Positions 7,354-12,296 of a stretch of 13,862 nucleotides of DNA are shown here, piece after piece (positions within the stretch are counted from its first letter, which is position 1; each line of letters begins with the position of its first letter). Both the position numbers and the translations under genes were made by a program. Under the pieces are notes generated by a model that saw only the letters and a list, made by a program, of their open reading frames with translations, ran no database searches and was not told the origin of the DNA. Origin of the DNA: JBJXFY01 sp046155815 (GTDB lineage: Bacteria; Verrucomicrobiota; Verrucomicrobiia; Limisphaerales; CAIMTB01); contig JBJXFY010000433.1 in the NCBI GenBank assembly GCA_046155815.1, positions 1 through 13,862 on the forward strand, written 5' to 3'.

Positions 7354-7839
7354 TCAGTCGCGGAAGTTCTCGAAGCCGAGCGCCACGGGAAAATCATGCG
7401 CCCGCACCGCGGCGATTACGGCCTGGAGGTCGTCGCGGCTCTTGCCGGTGACGCGCACCGTGTCGCCCTGGGTCTGCGTCGTGACCTTGAACTTCCGGTC
7501 GCGGATGAAGCCGGTGACCTGCTTGGCCACCGGCGCCTCGATGCCCTGCTTGATGACGACGCTCTGCCGCGCGTGGCCGAGCGGCGAGACGTCCGGCTCC
7601 TTGCGCTCGATGTTCTTCGGGCTGATGGCGCGCTTGGCGAGCTTGCCGGTCACGATCTCCTCGAGCGCCTTGATCTGGAACGCCGTGGGCGCGGCGAGCT
7701 TGATCTCGCTCTTCTCGAGCGTGATCTCGGCCTTCACGTCGCGGAAGTCGAAGCGCGTGGCGAGCTCCTTCTTCGCCTGGTTCACGGCGTTCTCGATCTC
7801 CATCGGGTTGACCTTCGAGACGATGTCAAAGCTGGGCAT
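7354..7839 (-). CDS. yajQ: YajQ-family nucleotide-binding protein
   Basis: This 161-residue cytosolic protein matches the YajQ/UPF0234 family over its full length (usual length ~160-165). It has the conserved N-terminus MPSFDIVSKVNPMEIENAVN, followed by ATRFDFRDVKAEI, the central SPKNIERKEPDVSPLGHARQ block, the KFKVTTQTQGDTVRVTGKSR segment and the C-terminal GFENFRD. YajQ proteins bind nucleotides; in Xanthomonas the homologue is a cyclic di-GMP receptor acting with a transcription factor, and elsewhere RNA binding has been suggested. The start at 7839 is unambiguous from the family N-terminus, though no Shine-Dalgarno is seen. It is divergent from uvrA across a repeat-filled spacer and precedes the fucose isomerase-like gene on the same strand. 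Confidence 0.95.
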   Translation of the reverse strand: MPSFDIVSKVNPMEIENAVNQAKKELATRFDFRDVKAEITLEKSEIKLAAPTAFQIKALEEIVTGKLAKRAISPKNIERKEPDVSPLGHARQSVVIKQGIEAPVAKQVTGFIRDRKFKVTTQTQGDTVRVTGKSRDDLQAVIAAVRAHDFPVALGFENFRD

Positions 7840-7867
7840 GGCGGGAGGCTAGCGAGCGGAGGACAAA

Positions 7868-7998
7868 TCCCAAGCCCCAAGCTCCAAGTTCCAAGGAAGC
7901 TCCCAGGATCAATCTCCAGAAGTCCCCGAGCTGCGGGTCATGCGGGTTGGAAGTCGGTGCTTGGAAATTGCTTGGAGCTTGGAGCTTGGCCCTTGGAA
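7868..7998. repeat. Inverted pair of heptamer arrays between yajQ and uvrA
   Basis: The left arm is four exact-phase NNCCAAG units at 7868-7895. The right arm is one CTTGGNN unit at 7960-7966 and four more at 7971-7998. The arms are complementary, so the region can fold into a long imperfect hairpin with a ~70-nt loop, placed in the divergent promoter region of yajQ and uvrA. Confidence 0.8.
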
Positions 7999-8027
7999 CT
8001 TCCCCATCCCACCCCATCCTTTCCACC

Positions 8028-9821
8028 GTGCGCGACCCGTCCGACGACGCCGACCTCCTGCCGCCCGCCGCCGTGGACCACCTGGTCATCCGCGGAGCGC
8101 GGGAGCACAACCTGAAGGACCTCTCCGTGGACATCCCGCACGGGAAGTTCGTCGTCGTCACCGGCGTCTCCGGCTCGGGCAAGAGCACGCTCGCCTTCGA
8201 CCTCGTCTTCGCCGAGGGCCAGCGGCGCTTCCTCGACTGCATGAGCGCGTATGCGCGGCAGTTCGTCGAGCAGTTGGCGCGGCCGGACGTGGACCTCATT
8301 GCCGGCCTGCCGCCCACCGTCAGCATCGAGCAGCAGACCAGCCGCGGCGGCGGCAAGAGCACCGTGGCCACGGTCACGGAGATCCAGCACTTCCTGCGGC
8401 TGCTCTTCGCGCGGCTGGGCACGCAGCACTGCCCGGACTGCGGCATCGCCGTGACGCCCCAGACCCGCGACGAGGTCGGCGCCACGCTCGCGGCCGAGGC
8501 CGCCCGCCGCGGCGACCTGCTCCTCCTCGCGCCGGTGGTGAGGAACCGGAAGGGCTTCCACTCGGACATCGCCGCGTGGGCCGCGCGCCACGGCTACGCG
8601 GAGCTCCGTGCCGACGGGAAGATGCACCGCACGGACCGGCCCTTCCGCCTCGACCGCTTCAAGGAGCACGACGTCGAGGCCGTCATCGGCGTCCTGGAAA
8701 AGCCCGGCCGGCGCGCGAAGAAGTCCGCCGCCGCCGCGGCGGCGAAGTCGCCCCAGCAGCTCGTGGACGAGGCCCTCACGGTCGGGAAGGGGACCGTGTA
8801 CGCGCTCGACAACCACGGCCGGACCACGACCCACAGCACCGAGCGCGCCTGCCCGCAGTGCGGCCGCAGCTTCGAGCCGCCCGACCCGAAGCAGTTCAGC
8901 TACAACTCGAGCAAGGGCTGGTGCCCGAAGTGCCGCGGCTTCGGGGAACTCTTCTACATCCCCGACGTGGAGCGCGGGGCCGGCGGCGAGGGCGTCGAGG
9001 AAAGCTGGTGGCGCTGGGCCGAGGGCAAGCGCGAGCCCTGCCCCGAATGCCACGGTGCCAGGCTGAATCCCGTATCCCGCTCTGTGCGCCTCGCGCTCGG
9101 AGCGCCCGCCCCCGGCCCGGCCAAAACCTCCGCCTCCTCAGCGTCCTCCGCGCGAAACAAAAGAGCCAAGCCCGGCGTCCCCCCCGTCCCACCCACGCTC
9201 GACACCCTCGGCGCGATGTCCGTGGACCAGGCGTGGGACTGGGCGGAGTCGGTGCGCCTGGCCGGCCGCGAGGCGGAGATCGCGCGCGACATCATCCCCG
9301 AGATCCGCGAGCGCCTGCGCTTCCTCCGCGAGGTCGGCCTCGGCTACCTCCAGCTTGCGCGCGCCGTGCCCACGCTCAGCGGCGGCGAGGCCCAGCGCAT
9401 CCGCCTCGCGGCGCAGCTCGGCTCGAACCTCAGCGGCGTGCTCTACGTCCTCGACGAGCCGACCATCGGCCTGCACCCGCGCGACAACGCCCACCTGCTC
9501 CGCGCGCTCGACCTGCTCAAGGCCCGCGGCAACACCCTGCTCGTCGTCGAACACGACGAGGACACGATGCGGCGGGCGGACTACATCATTGATCTCGGCC
9601 CCGGCGCCGGCGTGTTGGGCGGGCAGGTCGTCGCCGCCGGCACGCTGGAGGAGCTGCAGCGCCACCCCGAATCCGTCACCGGCCGGATGCTCCGCGAGAA
9701 GCCGAAGTACCCCAGCCGCGGCCTTCGACGACTCGTCGTCGAAAGGCAAAAGGCAAAAGGCAAAAGGCAAAGGGCTTCGTCCGCCGTCCGGACTCAGGAC
9801 TCAGGACTCAGGACTGGCTGA
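8028..9821 (+). CDS. uvrA: UvrA-type excinuclease ATPase, N-terminal part (frame broken)
   Basis: This is the first ABC ATPase half of a UvrA-type DNA damage recognition protein. With a GTG start at 8028 it has 597 codons. Visible motifs are Walker A GVSGSGKST (~residue 46), SAYARQFVEQL, a UvrB-binding-like module (LLLLAPVVRNRKGFHSD, ~165), a zinc module (CPQC ~275, CPKC ~299, CPEC ~338), signature LSGGEAQRIRL (~450) and Walker B VLDEPTIGLH (~474). The segment between CPKC and CPEC is about 110 residues shorter than in E. coli UvrA. Residues ~366-380 (KTSASSASSARNKRAK) look like translated repeat. The frame then runs through two 7-bp tandem arrays and stops at 9821, while the second half continues in the -1 frame. 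A TTG at 7947 would only add translated repeat. Confidence 0.85.
   Translation: MRDPSDDADLLPPAAVDHLVIRGAREHNLKDLSVDIPHGKFVVVTGVSGSGKSTLAFDLVFAEGQRRFLDCMSAYARQFVEQLARPDVDLIAGLPPTVSIEQQTSRGGGKSTVATVTEIQHFLRLLFARLGTQHCPDCGIAVTPQTRDEVGATLAAEAARRGDLLLLAPVVRNRKGFHSDIAAWAARHGYAELRADGKMHRTDRPFRLDRFKEHDVEAVIGVLEKPGRRAKKSAAAAAAKSPQQLVDEALTVGKGTVYALDNHGRTTTHSTERACPQCGRSFEPPDPKQFSYNSSKGWCPKCRGFGELFYIPDVERGAGGEGVEESWWRWAEGKREPCPECHGARLNPVSRSVRLALGAPAPGPAKTSASSASSARNKRAKPGVPPVPPTLDTLGAMSVDQAWDWAESVRLAGREAEIARDIIPEIRERLRFLREVGLGYLQLARAVPTLSGGEAQRIRLAAQLGSNLSGVLYVLDEPTIGLHPRDNAHLLRALDLLKARGNTLLVVEHDEDTMRRADYIIDLGPGAGVLGGQVVAAGTLEELQRHPESVTGRMLREKPKYPSRGLRRLVVERQKAKGKRQRASSAVRTQDSGLRTG
9742..9815. repeat. Two heptanucleotide arrays at the uvrA frame break
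   Basis: Four copies of AAAGGCA at 9742-9769 (plus a partial) and three copies of GGACTCA at 9790-9810 (plus GGACT to 9815) lie between the two ATPase halves of uvrA. Neither reading frame has a stop across 9742-9815, so any net change of +1 (mod 3) in this region joins the halves. Confidence 0.92.
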
Positions 9822-10846
9822 CGCTGCACCACGCCTCGCTCAACAACCTGCAGGATCTCACCGTCCGCTTCCCGCTCGGCCGCTTCACCGTCGTCACCGG
9901 CGTGTCCGGCTCGGGCAAGAGCACGCTGGTGAAGGAATGCCTGCTGCCCGCCGTGCAGGACGCCCTGCGCCGCAAGGGCCGGGGCACCCCGCCCGCCGGC
10001 GCGCCGTTCGTCACCGGCCACGAGGCCTTCGGCGCCGTGCACGAGGTGGACCAGTCGCCCATCGGCCGCACGCCGCGCAGCACGCCCGCCACGTACGTCG
10101 GCTTCTTTGACGACATCCGCGCCCTCTTCGCCCAGCTCCCCGAGGCGAAGCTGCGCGGTTACACCGCCAGCCGCTTCTCCTTCAACAGCACGCAGGGCCG
10201 CTGCCCGGTGTGCGAGGGCGCCGGCGCAGTGAAGCTCGAGATGAACTTCCTCCCGCCCGCGTTCGTGAAGTGCGAGGCCTGCGGCGGCACGCGCTTCAAC
10301 CGCGAGACGCTCGACGTCGAGTACGCCGGGAAAAACATCGCCCAGGTGCTCGATCTCTCCGTGGACGAGGCCATCGCGTTCTTCGCCGCGCTGCCGCGCA
10401 TCCGCCGGCCGATCGAGGCCCTGCGCGACACCGGCCTCGGCTACCTGCGCCTCGGCCAGACCAGCCCCACCCTCAGCGGCGGCGAGGCCCAGCGCGTGAA
10501 GCTCGTCAGCCACCTGCTCGGCGGGCTGAAGGACGACGCCCCGCGTCTCCGCGGGCCCGCGCCCCGTCCCGGCCTCTTCATCCTCGAGGAGCCGACCATT
10601 GGCCTGCACCTGTCCGACGTGCGGCGGCTCGTCGAGGTCATCCAGCGCCTCGTGGACCACGGGCACACCGTCATCGTCATCGAGCACAACCTCGACCTCA
10701 TGGCCGAGGCGGACTGGGTGATTGACCTCGGCCCCGAGGCGGGCGCCGCCGGCGGCCGGCTCGTGTGCGAAGGCCCGCCCGAGGCCATCGCCCGCCACCC
10801 GGACTCCCACACCGGCCGCCACCTGCGGCCCGTGCTGGGCGGGTGA
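9812..10846 (+). CDS. uvrA: UvrA-type excinuclease ATPase, C-terminal part (out of frame)
   Basis: This is the second ABC half of the same uvrA, in the -1 frame relative to the first. Homology begins at DWLTLHHASLNNLQDLTVRF. It has Walker A GVSGSGKST (9899-9925), QSPIGRTPRSTPATYVGFFDD, the zinc module (CPVC at 10202, CEAC at 10271), signature LSGGEAQRVKL (10472) and Walker B LFILEEPTIGLH (10571). The usual D of Walker B is E here, giving EEPT instead of DEPT. No credible start codon precedes the Walker A motif (the first GTG, at 9902, lies inside it), so as read this half is not an independent gene. It would be expressed only after a repeat-length change or a ribosomal frameshift, or the break may be an assembly error in the repeat. 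The coordinates mark the homologous part. Confidence 0.8.
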   Translation, partial: DWLTLHHASLNNLQDLTVRFPLGRFTVVTGVSGSGKSTLVKECLLPAVQDALRRKGRGTPPAGAPFVTGHEAFGAVHEVDQSPIGRTPRSTPATYVGFFDDIRALFAQLPEAKLRGYTASRFSFNSTQGRCPVCEGAGAVKLEMNFLPPAFVKCEACGGTRFNRETLDVEYAGKNIAQVLDLSVDEAIAFFAALPRIRRPIEALRDTGLGYLRLGQTSPTLSGGEAQRVKLVSHLLGGLKDDAPRLRGPAPRPGLFILEEPTIGLHLSDVRRLVEVIQRLVDHGHTVIVIEHNLDLMAEADWVIDLGPEAGAAGGRLVCEGPPEAIARHPDSHTGRHLRPVLGG

Positions 10847-10860
10847 AGAAGCGCGGCCGA

Positions 10861-10890
10861 GGCACGGGCCGGCTTCAGGGCCGCCGTGCC
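10861..10890. terminator. Hairpin between convergent uvrA and doc
   Basis: GGCACGG and CCGTGCC form a perfect 7-bp stem with a partly paired interior, placed between the converging ends of uvrA and the Doc gene. There is no T-tract, so a bidirectional terminator is inferred only from structure and position. Confidence 0.4.
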
Positions 10891-10892
10891 GC

Positions 10893-11279
10893 TCAGGCCC
10901 GTCGGGAATTCGCCTGCAGCCACGCCGCGTAGCCCGCCTCCGGCAACTCGCCGGCGGCCAGGGCGAGCGTGCGCGTCACCGCCTCCGCCTCCGTGGCATG
11001 GAATTCGAGGCCGTTCAGTTCAAGAAAGCCCGCGCCCAGCATGAATCCGGTGCGCTTGTTGCCATCGAGAAACGGGTGGTTCCTGATGATCCCCGCCGCG
11101 TACGCCGCCCCCAGTTCGGCCAAGGTCGGCCGGCCGTAGTGGAAAAGCTGCGGCGGCCGGGCCAGCGCGGATTCCAGCAGGGTTTCATCGCGCACCCCCG
11201 CGAGGCCGCCGTACTGCGACAGCATCAGGTCATGCAGCGCGAGGCATTCCTCGCGCCCCAGCCAGAGGGGCTCCCTCAT
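10893..11279 (-). CDS. doc: Doc/Fic-family toxin (death-on-curing)
   Basis: This 128-residue cytosolic protein carries the Fic/Doc catalytic motif HPFLDGNKRTG at residues 68-78. The GNK in place of GNG is the Doc version of the motif; P1 Doc is known to phosphorylate and inactivate EF-Tu rather than AMPylate. The N-terminal LALHDLMLSQYGGLAGVRDE and the preceding AAYAAGIIRN helix fit the Doc family, and the length is typical (~125-130). The ATG overlaps the antitoxin stop by 4 nt (ATGA), indicating translational coupling in one operon, antitoxin first. The target in this organism is inferred from the family. The operon faces uvrA tail to tail and lies between two copies of the uvrA 3' end. Confidence 0.93.
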   Translation of the reverse strand: MREPLWLGREECLALHDLMLSQYGGLAGVRDETLLESALARPPQLFHYGRPTLAELGAAYAAGIIRNHPFLDGNKRTGFMLGAGFLELNGLEFHATEAEAVTRTLALAAGELPEAGYAAWLQANSRRA

Positions 11280-11503
11280 TTCGCCAGTTCGCGCAGCGCG
11301 TTGCGGTAGCGGCGGTTCAGGCTCTCGAACACCGCCATGGACTTCGCAAACTCCGCCTTCCCGGCGGTCAGCCGCACGCCGTCCTGGGCCTCGGTCAGCG
11401 TGATCGTGTCGCCCTCGGCCACCTTCAGGTGCGCCAGGGCCTCCTTGGGCAGCACGACCCCCACCGAGTTGCCTACCCGGCGGAGCTTGAGTTCCAGCAT
11501 CAT
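11276..11503 (-). CDS. AbrB/MazE-type antitoxin
   Basis: This 75-residue protein has the SpoVT/AbrB swapped-hairpin DNA-binding domain at residues ~4-45 (LRRVGNSVGVVLPKEALAHL, then VAEGDTITLTEAQDGVRLT). A C-terminal helix, ~50-75 (FAKSMAVFESLNRRYRNAL), is likely to bind and neutralise the Doc toxin encoded immediately downstream. Doc is classically paired with a Phd antitoxin; AbrB-Doc pairs are also known. Two consecutive ATG codons (11503 and 11500) could start translation and no Shine-Dalgarno precedes either. Antitoxins of this type bind their own promoter, and a small palindrome lies just upstream. Confidence 0.9.
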   Translation of the reverse strand: MMLELKLRRVGNSVGVVLPKEALAHLKVAEGDTITLTEAQDGVRLTAGKAEFAKSMAVFESLNRRYRNALRELAK

Positions 11504-11509
11504 GGCGGC

Positions 11510-11537
11510 AGCGTAGTTACGCCTGTTATTACGTCAA
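11510..11537 (-). promoter_or_regulatory. Candidate promoter and operator of the TA operon
   Basis: On the minus strand, TTGACG (11537-11532) followed after 16 nt by TACGCT (11515-11510) is a plausible -35/-10 pair. A start point ~7 nt after the -10 box would fall at the antitoxin ATG, implying a leaderless mRNA. The palindrome GCGTA-GT-TACGC at 11511-11522 overlaps the -10 box and is a reasonable operator for the antitoxin. The -10 match is weak. Confidence 0.4.
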
Positions 11538-11561
11538 GCGGCCGGCCGGCCGGGCCGTGTC

Positions 11562-11626
11562 CGAATGAGGAAAGCAGGAAGGCAGGAAACCCTGAACTTC
11601 TCCGCACTTCCCGCCTTCCTCATTCG
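11562..11626. repeat. 65-bp inverted-repeat element
   Basis: Perfect 11-bp terminal inverted repeats (CGAATGAGGAA / TTCCTCATTCG) bound a segment that contains three near-identical 8-bp units (AGGAAAGC, AGGAAGGC, AGGAAACC) and a further complementary stretch (TTCCCGCC). It lies between the TA promoter and the duplicated uvrA end. It looks like a small dispersed palindromic element; it has no T-tract and no coding capacity. Confidence 0.65.
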
Positions 11627-11686
11627 AAATCAAGACGCCACCGACGGTCGTGGGGGCGCGCTCCCGGCCACACCGCCGCAAACTCC

Positions 11687-11775
11687 CGGCCCGTGTGCGA
11701 AGGCCCGCCCGAAGCCTCGCCCGCCGCCCGGACTCGCACACCGGCCGTCACCTGCGGCCGGTGCTGGGCGGGTGA
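11687..11775 (+). pseudogene. Duplicated 3' end of uvrA
   Basis: These 89 bp align with the last 90 bp of uvrA (10757-10846) through the stop codon, with six substitutions and one single-base deletion (about 92% identity). Four of the six substitutions are synonymous third-position changes in the uvrA frame; the other two (Leu to Pro, His to Arg) and the deletion would damage it. No uvrA-like sequence is evident upstream of 11687 or downstream of 11775. The copy is in the same orientation as uvrA, on the far side of the Doc/AbrB operon. Confidence 0.88.
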
Positions 11776-12296
11776 ATACGCCGTCACATGCCGGGCGTCA
11801 CCCGCCAGCCGCGGAGCGAAGGCGAGATGCGCGGAGCGAGGCCCGAACGCCGATGCTCCTTCGGCTCGACCGGCAGAATCTGCCGGCGGGCAGCCGCCCT
11901 GGGCCGTGACGCGGAACGGTTGACTGCGCGGAGACCGTTCTGCTGCCCCGCAGAACCGTCGGGCTGCGGAGCCTGTACCGGCCTCCCGAGCGCCATCCAC
12001 GAAACTGTGTCCGGTGGATGGATGGGCGCGTCCGGCTGTCCGCGGCGTCATGGAGTGCGGTGGCCGGGCCAAAGCGACGGTGCGCCCCGCTTCCGCCGCA
12101 CTCCAAAGCGCACCCGTGGCCGACGGCGCATCCGGGACTTCCAGCGGCTGCGACATTTCTTGAATCGCCCTTGGCCGTGGGAGACGGGCTGATGGGTCTC
12201 CCTGCTCCTGGGGAGGTCGGAGCCTCCTCACGTCGGCTCCTGCGGATGGGGGACGGACGGGGAGATGGCTTATCCGGGGCAACCGCTCCGCCGGGG
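11776..12296. other. Gene-free region dense in inverted repeats
   Basis: No open frame here looks coding. Instead there is a run of perfect stems: CCGGCAGA/TCTGCCGG at 11870-11886; GAACGGT (11914-11920) with ACCGTTC (11934-11940); GTTCTGC (11937-11943) with GCAGAAC (11950-11956); CCATCCAC (11993-12000) with GTGGATGG (12014-12021); the 55-bp element at 12051-12105; GGGAGAC (12179-12185) with GTCTCCC (12196-12202); and GGAGCC (12219-12224) with GGCTCC (12235-12240). The second and third stems share 11937-11940 and cannot form together. Confidence 0.7.
12051..12105. repeat. 55-bp palindromic element
   Basis: Perfect 10-bp terminal inverted repeats (TGGAGTGCGG / CCGCACTCCA) flank a 35-bp centre that itself contains AAGCG/CGCTT. 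The form is that of a short dispersed palindromic repeat (REP- or RPE-like). Copy number cannot be judged from one window. Confidence 0.65.

Noticed and set aside
7868..7998. CRISPR-like array
   Set aside because: Units are 7 bp and contiguous, with no spacers, and no cas gene is nearby.
5587..8115. An 842-codon plus-strand open frame
   Set aside because: It is antisense to the fucose isomerase-like gene and yajQ, both clearly recognisable on the other strand. Its His/Ala/Leu/Arg-rich composition is what antisense reading of GC-rich genes gives.
7938..9053. A 371-codon minus-strand open frame opposite uvrA, and similar long frames at 9138-9770 and 9794-10822
   Set aside because: Antisense shadows of uvrA with Ala/Gly/Arg/Val-rich low-complexity composition and no motifs.
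9742..9773. Programmed -1 ribosomal frameshift joining the UvrA halves
   Set aside because: The direction fits, but the repeat offers only C-AAA-AGG, not a classical X-XXY-YYZ slippery heptamer, and no clear downstream pseudoknot is seen. Repeat-length change explains the break more simply.
9902..10846. Independent gene starting at GTG 9902
   Set aside because: The GTG lies inside the Walker A motif, so such a product would lack a functional ATPase site; the segment is the continuation of uvrA.
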